NCBI RefSeq assembly: GCF_001942625.1
Contig: NZ_MLCL01000029.1
Coordinates: 316,165-380,164 of the forward strand
DNA length: 64,000 nucleotides
Source of the DNA: Mycobacterium syngnathidarum
GTDB lineage: Bacteria > Actinomycetota > Actinomycetes > Mycobacteriales > Mycobacteriaceae
Direction of reading: 5' to 3'
In this document: piece by piece, positions 46,401 to 55,327 of the stretch
How the letters are laid out: each line of letters opens with the position of its first letter
Position numbering within the stretch: position 1 is the stretch's first letter
Notes under the pieces: model-generated
What the model was told of the DNA's origin: nothing
The model's database searches: none
Seen by the model: only the letters and a program-made list of their open reading frames with translations
Made by a program: the position numbers and the translations under genes

Positions 46401-46721
46401 ATGGCAGTTGTCACATTTGTCTCCCACGGCGGCGAGAAGTATGAGGCGCCTCTCGAGGAAGGTCAGTCACTGATGCGGGTCGCGACCAACAATGCGGTGC
46501 CCGGCATCGACGGCGACTGCGGAGGCGAAGCCGCGTGCGGCACCTGCCATGTGATCGTCGATCCGCAATGGTCCGATCGGGTCGGCCTCTCCGGGGCCAA
46601 TGAAGAGGAGATGCTCGCGATGAACCCCGAGCGTCAGCCGACCTCCCGGCTGTCCTGCCAGATGCAGGTCTCTGAGGCGTGGGACGGTTTGATCGTCCAT
46701 CTGCCCGAGTTCCAACTGTGA
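46401..46721 (+). CDS. 2Fe-2S ferredoxin, putidaredoxin/adrenodoxin type
   Basis: The 106-residue ferredoxin has the cluster pattern Cys40-x5-Cys46-x2-Cys49 (DCGGEAACGTCH) and Cys86 (RLSCQMQV), typical of P450-reducing vertebrate-type ferredoxins. It carries electrons from the reductase two genes downstream to the CYP153 P450. ATG 46401 follows AAGGAG. It is first in the operon. Confidence 0.94.
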   Translation: MAVVTFVSHGGEKYEAPLEEGQSLMRVATNNAVPGIDGDCGGEAACGTCHVIVDPQWSDRVGLSGANEEEMLAMNPERQPTSRLSCQMQVSEAWDGLIVHLPEFQL

Positions 46722-46741
46722 TGACGAAAGAGAGGTGAGAC

Positions 46742-48133
46742 GTGAGCAATATTCGCGAGGCAGTCACTGCCAAGGCTCAGGCAACAATTCCGATGGACCG
46801 AATAATCCAGGGCGCCCACCTCTACGACAGAACGCGGCGCTGGGTCACCGGCACCAACGGTGAAAAAATCTTCATCGAGCGACCGATCCCGCCGGCTGAC
46901 GAGGTTGAACTGACCGACATCGACCTTAGCAATCCTTTCCTCTATCGTCAGGGTCGCTGGAAGTCCTATTACGAGCGCCTACGCAACGAGGCTCCCGTGC
47001 ACTATCAGGCCCACAGCGCGTTCGGCCCGTTCTGGTCGGTGACGCGGCATGCCGACATCGTGGCCGTCGACAAGAACCACGAGGTCTTCTCCTCCGAGCC
47101 GTTCATCGTCATCGGGAGCCCGCCGCGCTTCCTCGACATTGCGATGTTCATCGCGATGGACCCCCCAAAACACGACCGGCAACGGCAGGCTGTCCAGGGT
47201 GTGGTCGCACCGAAGAACCTGCGTGAGATGGAGGGCCTCATCCGCGAGCGGGTGGTAGACGTGCTCGACGCTCTGCCGCTTGGCGAACCGTTCAACTGGG
47301 TGCAGCACGTCTCGATCGAGCTAACCGCGCGCATGCTGGCCACGCTGCTGGACTTCCCGTTCGAGCAGCGGCGCAAGCTCGTCCAATGGTCCGATCTCGC
47401 CACCTCCATGGAGCAAGCCAACGGTGGGCCCTCGGACAACGACGAGATATTTCGCGGCATGGTCGATATGGCTAGAGGTCTCAGCGCTCACTGGCGGGAC
47501 AAGGCAGCCCGGACAGCTGCCGGAGAGCTGCCCGGCTTCGATCTGATCACCATGTTGCAGAGCGACGAGAGCACCAAGGACCTGATCGATCGCCCGATGG
47601 AGTTCTTGGGCAACTTGGTATTGCTGATCGTGGGTGGCAACGATACGACCCGCAATTCCATGAGCGGTGGTGTTCTGGCGCTGAACGAGTTCCCTGACCA
47701 GTTTGAGAAGCTGAAGGCGAACCCCGAGCTGATCCCCAACATGGTCTCGGAGATCATCCGGTGGCAAACCCCGCTCGCGCATATGCGCCGGATCGCCAAG
47801 GCCGACACTGTGCTCAACGGGCAGTTCATCCGCAAGGGCGACAAGGTCCTGATGTGGTACGCCTCGGGCAACCGCGACGAGCGCGTGTTCGATCGGCCCG
47901 ATGACCTGATTATCGATCGGGCCAACGCCCGTAACCACATCTCCTTCGGTTTCGGCGTGCACCGCTGTATGGGTAACCGGCTGGCCGAGATGCAGTTGCG
48001 GATCCTGTGGGAGGAGCTGCTTCCGCGGTTCGAGAACATCGAGGTCGTCGGTGAGCCCGAGTACGTGCAGTCCAACTTCGTGAGGGGGATCAGTAAGCTG
48101 ATGGTCCGCCTCACCCCGAAAGGTGGCGCATGA
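46742..48133 (+). CDS. CYP153-family cytochrome P450 alkane hydroxylase
   Basis: The 463-residue P450 has the CYP153 signature segments FSSEPFIVIGSPPRFLDIAM, AMDPPKHDRQRQAVQGVV and APKNLREMEGLIRE, the I-helix GGNDTTRN near 298, the ExxR motif in SEIIRWQTP, and the haem loop FGFGVHRCMGN with Cys409. CYP153 enzymes hydroxylate the terminal carbon of medium-chain alkanes and related substrates. It is soluble, with no membrane anchor. Ferredoxin lies upstream and reductase downstream with an ATGA overlap, giving a complete class I P450 system. Confidence 0.95.
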   Translation: MSNIREAVTAKAQATIPMDRIIQGAHLYDRTRRWVTGTNGEKIFIERPIPPADEVELTDIDLSNPFLYRQGRWKSYYERLRNEAPVHYQAHSAFGPFWSVTRHADIVAVDKNHEVFSSEPFIVIGSPPRFLDIAMFIAMDPPKHDRQRQAVQGVVAPKNLREMEGLIRERVVDVLDALPLGEPFNWVQHVSIELTARMLATLLDFPFEQRRKLVQWSDLATSMEQANGGPSDNDEIFRGMVDMARGLSAHWRDKAARTAAGELPGFDLITMLQSDESTKDLIDRPMEFLGNLVLLIVGGNDTTRNSMSGGVLALNEFPDQFEKLKANPELIPNMVSEIIRWQTPLAHMRRIAKADTVLNGQFIRKGDKVLMWYASGNRDERVFDRPDDLIIDRANARNHISFGFGVHRCMGNRLAEMQLRILWEELLPRFENIEVVGEPEYVQSNFVRGISKLMVRLTPKGGA

Positions 48134-49332
48134 CCGTGCAGCGAGCGGTCATCGCGGGGGCCAGCCACGCGGGCACCCAGCTCGCCGCCAGTCTTCGCCG
48201 AGAAGGGTGGGACGGCGAAATCGTCCTCGTCGGCGATGAGTCGGCGTTGCCCTACCAGCGGCCCCCGCTGTCCAAGTCGTACCTGGCCGACAAATGCGAA
48301 CTGGCCGAACTCGCGATCCGCAACTCGGATTTCTACGCCAAGCAGCGGATCCGACTCCTGGATGCGACGGTGGCGGCGGTCGACCGCTCGGCTGGTCATG
48401 TCGTGCTGAGTACCGGCGACGCACTGCCCTACGACAAGCTCGCGCTGTGCACTGGCGCCCGGCCTCGTCGGCTCCCCACCCCGGGAGCGGACCTGGCCGG
48501 AGTCTTCTACCTACGCACCGCCGCGGACGGCGAGATGATCCGAGAGGCCGCCGGACCCGGGCGTCGGGCGGTGATCGTCGGCGGCGGCTACATCGGACTG
48601 GAGACAGCCGCCTCGTTGCGTGCACTGGGTCTGGAGGTCACCCTGCTCGAGGCGACCGGGCGCGTCCTTGAACGGGTCACCGCCCCGGAGGTATCGGAGT
48701 TCTTCGACCGGATCCACCGGGAGGAGGGCGTCAACATCCGGACGGGCACGCTGGTCGAGGCTCTGTCCGGCGACGGCAGGGTCCGCGAAGTAATCCTGGC
48801 CGGTGGCGAATCAATTCCCGCCGACCTCGTCATTGTCGGCATCGGCGTGGAGCCGAACACCGAGCTCGCCGCCACCGCGGGCCTGGTCGTCGACAACGGC
48901 GTCGTGATCGACGATCAGGCCCGGACTAGCGACCCCGACATCGTGGCCGCCGGGGACTGCGCCAGCCACGACATGGCCCGTTACGGCCGTCGCATCCGCC
49001 TGGAGTCCGTGCCGAGCGCGGCCGAGCAGGCCAAGGTCGCCGCCGCGACCGTCTGTGGGAAGTCCAAGAAGATAGCGGCCCTTCCATGGTTCTGGTCAGA
49101 TCAATACGACCTCAAGCTCCAGATCGCCGGTCTCAACACCGGGTACGACGAGGTCGTCCTCAGCGGCGACCCGACCCGGGAGCGCGACTTCACCTGCTTC
49201 TACCTCCGTGCCGGCGAGCTTCTTGCCGCCGACTGCATCAACCGTCCCCGCGACTTCATGTTCAGCAAGCGGGTCATCACGCAGCAAGTCGCCGTCGAAC
49301 GGGCCGAACTGGTGCTCGCCGGCTCGGACTGA
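48130..49332 (+). CDS. NAD(P)H:ferredoxin reductase, putidaredoxin-reductase type
   Basis: The 400-residue flavoprotein has the FAD-binding VIAGASHAGTQLAASL, YQRPPLSKSYL, the NAD(P) motif VIVGGGYIGLETAASL and the second FAD motif DIVAAGDCASHD. The C-terminal reductase domain contains PWFWSDQYDLKLQIAG. It supplies electrons to the ferredoxin for CYP153. Its start overlaps the P450 stop. Confidence 0.94.
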   Translation: MTVQRAVIAGASHAGTQLAASLRREGWDGEIVLVGDESALPYQRPPLSKSYLADKCELAELAIRNSDFYAKQRIRLLDATVAAVDRSAGHVVLSTGDALPYDKLALCTGARPRRLPTPGADLAGVFYLRTAADGEMIREAAGPGRRAVIVGGGYIGLETAASLRALGLEVTLLEATGRVLERVTAPEVSEFFDRIHREEGVNIRTGTLVEALSGDGRVREVILAGGESIPADLVIVGIGVEPNTELAATAGLVVDNGVVIDDQARTSDPDIVAAGDCASHDMARYGRRIRLESVPSAAEQAKVAAATVCGKSKKIAALPWFWSDQYDLKLQIAGLNTGYDEVVLSGDPTRERDFTCFYLRAGELLAADCINRPRDFMFSKRVITQQVAVERAELVLAGSD

Positions 49333-49545
49333 GGTGCCGGCGGTGCGTAGGCGGTGGGAACGACGACGGCGGATGCGACGCGTGTCTTGGAGAGGTACTT
49401 CAGTGACAATTGCCATCCAGCCCCGCTGGCAAAGGAACGCTAGCGGCTGCCCGGCGGTCGCCTTGGCGCAGCGCATCAGGACCTAGTGGGGTTTCCCAAC
49501 GAGCATGACGATTCTTTCCGGAGGAGCAGCGTCAGAAGTCGGTGC

Positions 49546-49568
49546 CTGTTCTGTTCTGTTCTGTTCTG
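49546..49568 (+). repeat. CTGTT pentamer tandem repeat (4.6 copies)
   Basis: CTGTT is repeated perfectly four times at 49546-49565, followed by a partial copy (CTG). The tract ends about 25 bp before the SCP2-like gene start, in its promoter/leader region. A length change would alter promoter or leader spacing. Confidence 0.85.
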
Positions 49569-49593
49569 ACAATGAGGTTAGTTGAGGTTGACG

Positions 49594-50004
49594 GTGGCGG
49601 CATTTAGGGACGAGGACGAGGTCTATGCCTTCCTGGGCGGGATCTTTCGGCGGGGTTTGGAGAAGGAGGGTCTGGCGGACAAGCTCGCGAATTCGGGTGT
49701 GGTGTTGCGGGTGCATTACACAGATCCGGATGCGGTTGTGACGGTGGACATGCCGAACAAGGTGGTGGAGACCGGAGCGGCCAGTACCGCGGTGCCCAAC
49801 GTGGAGTTGTTCATGTCGGCAGACACGGGGAACAAGTTCTGGTTGGGGAAGGTGAACTTGACGATGGCGATGGCCAAGGGAACGGTACGTGCGAAAGGTC
49901 CGGTGCCGAAGTTGATCAAGTTGATCCCGCAGGCCAAGAACCTGTTCCCCGAGTACCGGTTGATGCTGGAGAGCCAGAATCGGCAGGACCTCATCGATGC
50001 GTGA
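49594..50004 (+). CDS. SCP2-like sterol/lipid-carrier domain protein
   Basis: The 136-residue protein has an SCP2-type fold pattern: an N-terminal helix (DEVYAFLGGIFRRGLEKEG), strands VVLRVHYTDPDAVVTVD, then LFMSADTGNKFWLGKVNLTM and KGTVRAKGPVPKLIKLIP. It may bind and present an acyl or lipid substrate. GTG 49594 has TGAGG six bases upstream; TTG 49582 and 49588 are alternatives. It lies between the CYP153 system and the acyl-CoA ligase, in the same direction. Confidence 0.75.
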   Translation: MAAFRDEDEVYAFLGGIFRRGLEKEGLADKLANSGVVLRVHYTDPDAVVTVDMPNKVVETGAASTAVPNVELFMSADTGNKFWLGKVNLTMAMAKGTVRAKGPVPKLIKLIPQAKNLFPEYRLMLESQNRQDLIDA

Positions 50005-50040
50005 CCCTCGCCTCACCGCGGGCTGTAGGGCGGGTGTGCG

Positions 50041-51669
50041 ATGAGGAGCACGATGCAGGACGTTGCGTTGACTGTGCCCGCGATCGTGGCCCATGCTTCG
50101 GCAGTCCATGGCGATCGCGAGGTGCTGACTGCGCGCGGACCCCGGCAGATCTCTGGGGTGTCCTATCGCGAGGTGGGTGAGCGTGCGGCACGGTTGGCAA
50201 ATGCTTTGCGCCAGATCGGCATCCGTGGAGATGAGCGTGTCGCGACGCTGCAATGGAGCAACCAGGAGCATCTGGACTGTTACGCGGCGGTGCCGTCGAT
50301 GGGCGCGGTGCTGCATACGTTGAACCTGCGGCTGCCGCCGGAACAGCTGACGTGGATCGCCAATCATGCCGAGGATCGGGTGATCATCGTCGACAGTACG
50401 GTGCTTGCCCTTTTGGCGGCGGCGTTGCCGTCGATGACCTCGGTGCGCACGGTGCTAGTGACCGGAACCGGCGATCTTGCCGCGGTCGAGGGGTGCGGAA
50501 AGGACGTCCTACGGTACGACGATGTGGTGGCCGCCCAGTCGAGTACGTTCGAGTGGCCCGATGTCGATGAGCGGTCGGCTGCAGCGATGTGCTATACGAG
50601 CGGTACCACCGGGCACCCGAAAGGTGTTGTCTACAGCCATCGTTCGACGTGGTTGCACTCTCAGGCGGCGTGCACCTCGAATGCCTTGGGCATCGGTCAT
50701 GACGACACGGTGTTGGCGATCGTTCCGATGTTCCACGCCAACGCGTGGGGGTTGCCGTATGCGGCGATGATGGCCGGCGCGCAGCTTCTGCTGCCTGACC
50801 GTTTCCTGCAGGCGGGGCCTTTGGTGGAGATGATCGAGGCGGTGCGGCCGACGATGGCGGGGGCGGTGCCGACAATCTGGACCGATGTTCTGCATTACTT
50901 GCGCGACAATCCTGGCCATGACGTGAGTTCGCTGAAGATGGTGGCCTGCGGTGGTTCGGCGGTTCCGCGGTCGTTGATGACCGCCTATGACGAGCTGGGC
51001 ATCCGCATTGTGCAGGCTTGGGGGATGACTGAGACTTCCCCGCTGGCCTCGGTCGCTCTGCCGCGGAGTTCTGATACCCCGGAGAGGTCGCTTCACCTGC
51101 GCGCAACCCAAGGCCGGGTGGTGGCCGGTGTGCAGGCCCGCATCGTCGATGACAGCGGTGCAGAACAACCGTGGGACGGAAAATCGGTGGGGGAGATTCA
51201 AGTCCGCGGCCCGTGGATCACTCAGTCGTATTACGAGAATGACAGTCCGGCGGCGTCGCCGGACGGGTGGTTGCGTACCGGGGACGTCGGGACGATCAGC
51301 GCGGACGCGCTCATCGCGCTGACCGACCGCTCCAAGGATGTCATCAAGTCCGGGGGCGAATGGATCTCCTCGGTGGAATTGGAGAACGAGTTGGCCGCTC
51401 ACCCTGCGGTGCGCACCGCCACGGTGATTGGAGTGCCCGACGACAAGTGGCAGGAACGGCCGCTGGCGGTGGTCGTCCTGGCTGCCGACCGCACCGCCAC
51501 CGCGGCGGAGCTGACCGAATTTCTGCGTGCGCGGGTGGCCAAGTGGTGGCTACCGGAACGGTGGGCGTTCGTCACCGACATTCCGCTGACTTCCACTGGC
51601 AAGTTCGACAAGAAGAAGCTGCGCCGCCAGTTCGCCGACGGTGACCTCATCATCGAGACGCTGGCGTGA
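50041..51669 (+). CDS. Acyl-CoA synthetase (medium/long-chain, FadD type)
   Basis: The 542-residue ANL-family enzyme has the AMP-binding motif [16 protein letters not shown] near 185, then [31 protein letters not shown], the hinge [10 protein letters not shown], and [21 protein letters not shown] sequence. The C-terminal catalytic lysine is in [12 protein letters not shown]. It activates fatty acids, here plausibly those from alkane oxidation. ATG 50053 is an alternative start. It resembles FadD13-type ligases. Confidence 0.93.
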   Translation: MRSTMQDVALTVPAIVAHASAVHGDREVLTARGPRQISGVSYREVGERAARLANALRQIGIRGDERVATLQWSNQEHLDCYAAVPSMGAVLHTLNLRLPPEQLTWIANHAEDRVIIVDSTVLALLAAALPSMTSVRTVLVTGTGDLAAVEGCGKDVLRYDDVVAAQSSTFEWPDVDERSAAAMCYTSGTTGHPKGVVYSHRSTWLHSQAACTSNALGIGHDDTVLAIVPMFHANAWGLPYAAMMAGAQLLLPDRFLQAGPLVEMIEAVRPTMAGAVPTIWTDVLHYLRDNPGHDVSSLKMVACGGSAVPRSLMTAYDELGIRIVQAWGMTETSPLASVALPRSSDTPERSLHLRATQGRVVAGVQARIVDDSGAEQPWDGKSVGEIQVRGPWITQSYYENDSPAASPDGWLRTGDVGTISADALIALTDRSKDVIKSGGEWISSVELENELAAHPAVRTATVIGVPDDKWQERPLAVVVLAADRTATAAELTEFLRARVAKWWLPERWAFVTDIPLTSTGKFDKKKLRRQFADGDLIIETLA

Positions 51670-51715
51670 ATCATCAATCCACTGCGACCGAAACACTGAC
51701 GTTAAGGAGACACAC

Positions 51716-52822
51716 ATGAAGACACGTGCTGCAGTGCTGTGGGGCCTAGGAGAAAAGTGGGAAGTCGAGGACATCGAGTTGGATCCTCCCGGCCCCGATG
51801 AAGTGCTCGTCCAGCTGACCGCGACCGGGTTGTGCCATTCCGACGAACACCTCGTGACCGGCGACCTGCCCATTCCGCTGCCCGTCGTCGGTGGCCACGA
51901 GGGTGCCGGCACCGTGGTCGAAGTGGGTGCGGGTGTCGAGAACGTCGCCGAGGGCGATTCGGTGATCCTGACGTTCCTGCCGTCGTGCGGGCACTGTTCC
52001 TATTGCGCGCGGGGGATGGGGAACATGTGCGACTTGGGTGCCGCGCTCATGATGGGACCCCAGATCGACGGCACTTACCGTTTCCATGCCAGGGGTGAGG
52101 ACGTCGGCCAGATGTGCCTGCTGGGCACGTTCTCGGAATACACCGTGGTCCCCAAGGCGTCTCTGGTCAAAATCGACCAGGGGACACCGCTGGACAAGGC
52201 GGCGTTGATCGGGTGTGGTGTGACGACCGGGTACGGGTCGGCGGTGCGCACCGGTGAGGTGCGTGCCGGGGATACCGTGGCGGTGATCGGAGCCGGTGGC
52301 ATCGGCATGAATGCGATTCAGGGTGCCCGCATCGCGGGCGCGTTGAACATCGTGGCTGTCGATCCGGTGGCGTTCAAGCGTGAACAAGCCGGCGGTTTCG
52401 GTGCGACGCATGCCGTTGCCACGATCGACGAGGCCTGGTCACTGATCAGTGACATCACCCGCGGCAAACTCGCCGATGTCTGCGTCTTGACCACCGATGT
52501 CGCCGAAGGGTCCTACATCGGCGAGGCGCTGTCCTTGGTCGGTAAACGCGGCCGTGTGGTCGTTACCGCGATCGGGCACCCCGAAGACACCTCGATGTCG
52601 GGTTCACTGCTGGAATTGACGCTGTATGAAAAGCAGATCCGCGGCGCTCTGTACGGTTCTTCGAACGCCGCCCACGACATCCCGCGGCTCGTCGAGCTCT
52701 ACAACGCCGGACACCTCAAGCTGGATGAGCTGATCACCCGTGAGTACACCCTCGATCAGATCAACGAAGGCTACGCGGATATGCGATCGGGCCGCAACAT
52801 CCGAGGACTCATCCGATTCTGA
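51716..52822 (+). CDS. NDMA-dependent-type zinc alcohol dehydrogenase
   Basis: The 368-residue MDR dehydrogenase has GLCHSDEHL and GGHEGAGTV (catalytic zinc), CGHCSYCARGMGNMC (four structural-zinc Cys), GCGVTTGYGSAV and the Rossmann loop VIGAGGIGMNAIQGA. The full pattern matches actinobacterial NDMA-dependent alcohol dehydrogenases with tightly bound cofactor, such as AdhD of the mymA operon as I recall. It would oxidise the primary alcohol formed by CYP153. ATG 51716 follows AAGGAG. Confidence 0.92.
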   Translation: MKTRAAVLWGLGEKWEVEDIELDPPGPDEVLVQLTATGLCHSDEHLVTGDLPIPLPVVGGHEGAGTVVEVGAGVENVAEGDSVILTFLPSCGHCSYCARGMGNMCDLGAALMMGPQIDGTYRFHARGEDVGQMCLLGTFSEYTVVPKASLVKIDQGTPLDKAALIGCGVTTGYGSAVRTGEVRAGDTVAVIGAGGIGMNAIQGARIAGALNIVAVDPVAFKREQAGGFGATHAVATIDEAWSLISDITRGKLADVCVLTTDVAEGSYIGEALSLVGKRGRVVVTAIGHPEDTSMSGSLLELTLYEKQIRGALYGSSNAAHDIPRLVELYNAGHLKLDELITREYTLDQINEGYADMRSGRNIRGLIRF

Positions 52823-53099
52823 TAAAGCAGCCGAAGCGCGGGAGCGCGACCACGGGAGCAAGCGAGCTGAGTACAACGGTTGAGTGCTGCGCGTCTGTGG
52901 CTCTTACCGTTGACGTGTTGATGCAGGACTAGCGATCGAAAGTCAATGTGCCCCATCGCCATAGGCTGTCGAGATGCGCGGCTGAGGTTGGCTGCGGTCA
53001 CGCGTGTTGGTGTTGGCACCTACTGTCAGCCGGGAAGCCGTGATGAAACGTAGCTTTTGACGAGTCTCAACAGTGCTACTGACAAGGAAGGAAGCGGCG

Positions 53100-54200
53100 A
53101 TGACGAGGATTCAAGTTCCCTATCCCCATAGGAGGGGAGGGCACTGTGGTTCCGGTGCGCTTCGTGACCTTACTGAATGGGCCCAACTCGGATGGGGGAC
53201 AGAAGCACTCAGTGAAGGATTGGTCTTCACCCTCGGCGGAGTCTTGGACTTCTCGTACGTCCGCTCTACGCAGTTGTTCCCCCAGGTGTACCTGGTAGGA
53301 CGAGGAAGCGACCTGGAACAGGATTACCTCTCCCGGGTTGGCGCAAAGTTCGTCGTGCGATCGACCGATGACCCGGACGTGGGATGGGCATTTGTGACCG
53401 ACGAAATCGACAAAGGTCGACCCGTCATGGTCTGGGCTGACATCGGCGAACTTCCTTACCTGCGCGTCCGATTGCACATGAGCCGTCACGACATTGTCAT
53501 CACCGGATACGATGACGAACAACGGGTCGCCTATGTGGTCGATAATGACCGCGAGACAACCCAGACGGTGGCCTACGACGACCTACGCCGGGCGCGGTCC
53601 TCGGTCGGGTTTCCCACACCTACCCGGCACACCACATATCACGTCGACTGGCCAGAGCGAGTGCCAGACCTTGGGCCGATCGCGGCCGCTGCACTCGCCG
53701 CGAGCGCAGCGTTCATGCGCGGCGGTGCCGTAGGTGCGCCGCTACTGCGCATCGAGGCAGCTGAAGTCGAATCTTCCGGTTTGAAGGGTGTGCAGGACTT
53801 CGCCGATGACGTAGGGCATTGGCCAACGCTGTTCGATGACGATGCCCTGACCGCGGCATTGTTCGGGCTCGGGGCGTTCATCGAGAAAGCCGGTACCGGC
53901 GGCGGGCTCTTTCGTACGCTGCAGGCAGACGGTTGCCAGAACATCGCCGATCTCCTAGATGACGCCGCCACTGCCGAAGCGGCTGCCGCGGCCCGACATG
54001 CTTCCAAAGCGTGGTCTACGCTTGCGGCCGCAGCCACGGATGCCGGCACATCGCTACGGAGTCGTAGTCTAGCTGCGGCCAAAGTCGCCGCGACGATCCC
54101 GGACGCCGAAACGCGCCTCGTCGAAGCCCTCGAAACGGCCAGTCGATCCGTTGGCACTGTCGATACCGGCATCGAAGCTCATCTGAAAGGCTATCTGTGA
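53100..54200 (+). CDS. BtrH-N domain protein (papain-like acyltransferase/peptidase family)
   Basis: The 366-residue protein has the BtrH N-terminal pattern GGHCGSGALRDL with Cys16, LSEGLVFTLGG, and HDIVITGYDDEQ with His130, a probable Cys-His dyad. The C-terminal part is Ala-rich and helical, resembling DUF4872. BtrH transfers an acyl group from carrier protein in butirosin biosynthesis; whether this one is a transferase or peptidase is unknown. ATG 53100 follows AAGGAAGGAAG. A broken transglutaminase-like gene follows directly, its frame overlapping the stop. Confidence 0.8.
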   Translation: MTRIQVPYPHRRGGHCGSGALRDLTEWAQLGWGTEALSEGLVFTLGGVLDFSYVRSTQLFPQVYLVGRGSDLEQDYLSRVGAKFVVRSTDDPDVGWAFVTDEIDKGRPVMVWADIGELPYLRVRLHMSRHDIVITGYDDEQRVAYVVDNDRETTQTVAYDDLRRARSSVGFPTPTRHTTYHVDWPERVPDLGPIAAAALAASAAFMRGGAVGAPLLRIEAAEVESSGLKGVQDFADDVGHWPTLFDDDALTAALFGLGAFIEKAGTGGGLFRTLQADGCQNIADLLDDAATAEAAAAARHASKAWSTLAAAATDAGTSLRSRSLAAAKVAATIPDAETRLVEALETASRSVGTVDTGIEAHLKGYL

Positions 54201-54457
54201 GTGGCACTTCAAATCAATCGAGTTTCCTGAAGACTACTGGTTTCTCGATTGGCAGCATGACGATGTTCAGCGCTTCGCCCAGAACGCGGTCGGTGACGTT
54301 CGTGACCCTTGTGCAGAAGGCGAGGTTGACCGTCACCGCTGTGGGGGACAGGATTTGGTATGACCCCTATAGCACCGACGACGACCCCGAGCATTATCGG
54401 GCGAGCTATGCGGCGACAGCGTCGAGGGCGTATTGCGGGGCAGGACCAAATGGCTGA
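54199..54457 (+). pseudogene. Transglutaminase-like gene, frameshifted and truncated
   Basis: In one frame 54199 onward reads EFPEDYWFLDWQHDDVQRFA then QNAVGDVRDP. A shift near 54305 is needed to continue VQKARLTVTAVGDRIWYDPY, then DDDPEHYRASYAATASRAYC. This is the start of a transglutaminase-like domain, whose Cys-containing motif normally continues GYCVPKA. Here the frame ends nine codons after SRAYC. The catalytic His/Asp part is missing. Following directly after the BtrH-type gene, it was probably its operon partner. Confidence 0.65.
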
Positions 54458-54616
54458 TAGTGACGGAACTGGAAGGTGTACCGCAGCGATGATCTCGGCG
54501 GGCTAACGAGTCCTTTACATACTGTCTTCGGGCGATCAGCCCAGCCGACGTCGGCGCAGTTCTTCAGTCGCATGGTGGTCCATGCACTGCGTGGTCCTAT
54601 TTAGGAGGATTTCGTC

Positions 54617-55165
54617 ATCGACGAGCAAGCGGAAGAAGATTCGGCCATCGCGTGGTGGCATAACTTTCAGAATCGTGTTATCGCCGCCGACGGCGACTAC
54701 CTCGATGCGCACCATCCGTGGTGCCTTGGTTGCGGCACAGACAATCCGCACGGTCATCGCCTGCGAGCGCGTCGGCGTGGCGACGGGGTGGGCGCCAGGC
54801 ATATCTTCGACGGCCGACATCGCGGCGCACCCGGGATCGCACATGGCGGCGCAGTCATGACGGTTCTTGACGACACGGTGGGCATGCTGCTCTACGTCGT
54901 CGGTGAGATGGCCGTCACCCGTAAGCTCGACACCGAGTTCTTCGCGCCGGTATTGCTGGGGGTTCCCTACGAGGTCAGCGCGGAGCTCGTGTCCAGAACC
55001 GGCCGGAAACTCGAAGTGCGGACAGAATTGCGCGAGGAAGCCACCGGCCAGCTGGTCGCGTCCGCGTCCGGGTTATTCGTCGTCGTCACGCTGGATCACT
55101 TCACTAGCTCCATACAGAAGGCGTCGTCAATACGCTGCACTGCGCGACCACCCTGGGAAGGATGA
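54617..55165 (+). CDS. Hotdog thioesterase lacking a standard start codon
   Basis: The hotdog thioesterase begins around HHPWCLGCGTDNPHGH and continues GIAHGGAVMTVLDDTVGMLL and FFAPVLLGVPYEV, so the domain is intact. The frame opens after a stop at 54602, with no in-frame ATG, GTG or TTG before GTG 54788, which lies inside the domain. A perfect AGGAGGA (54603-54609) is followed after 7 nt by ATC GAC GAG. Either ATC 54617 initiates (182 aa), or the ATG was mutated and the gene is silent or shortened. Confidence 0.6.
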   Translation: MDEQAEEDSAIAWWHNFQNRVIAADGDYLDAHHPWCLGCGTDNPHGHRLRARRRGDGVGARHIFDGRHRGAPGIAHGGAVMTVLDDTVGMLLYVVGEMAVTRKLDTEFFAPVLLGVPYEVSAELVSRTGRKLEVRTELREEATGQLVASASGLFVVVTLDHFTSSIQKASSIRCTARPPWEG

Positions 55166-55235
55166 CTCAACCCGTAAATCTGCTCATTTTTCAACCGGCG
55201 CAGGCTGCTCAGGATTGAACCGGGGCCGACAGGGG

Positions 55236-55250
55236 GTTTGCTAAGCAAAC
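55236..55250. repeat. Short palindrome between convergent genes
   Basis: GTTTGC-TAA-GCAAAC is a perfect 6-bp inverted repeat with a 3-nt loop, located between the thioesterase end (55165) and the convergent TetR end (55328). It could be a weak terminator stem or a protein-binding site. There is no T-tract. Confidence 0.4.
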
Positions 55251-55327
55251 GCGTACTCGACCACATCGTGGTGTACCAGCCTTCGGTAGCGTGACGCCGC
55301 AGCGTGTCGGCGAAAATACCGCCGGTC

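Noticed and set aside
49402..49485. Small 27-codon frame with GGAGAGG upstream, between the reductase and SCP2-like genes
   Set aside because: It has a plausible RBS but no recognisable sequence; it is too short to support without conservation data.
54582..54860. 92-codon + strand frame starting at 54582
   Set aside because: It overlaps the thioesterase in another frame and lacks protein-like features.
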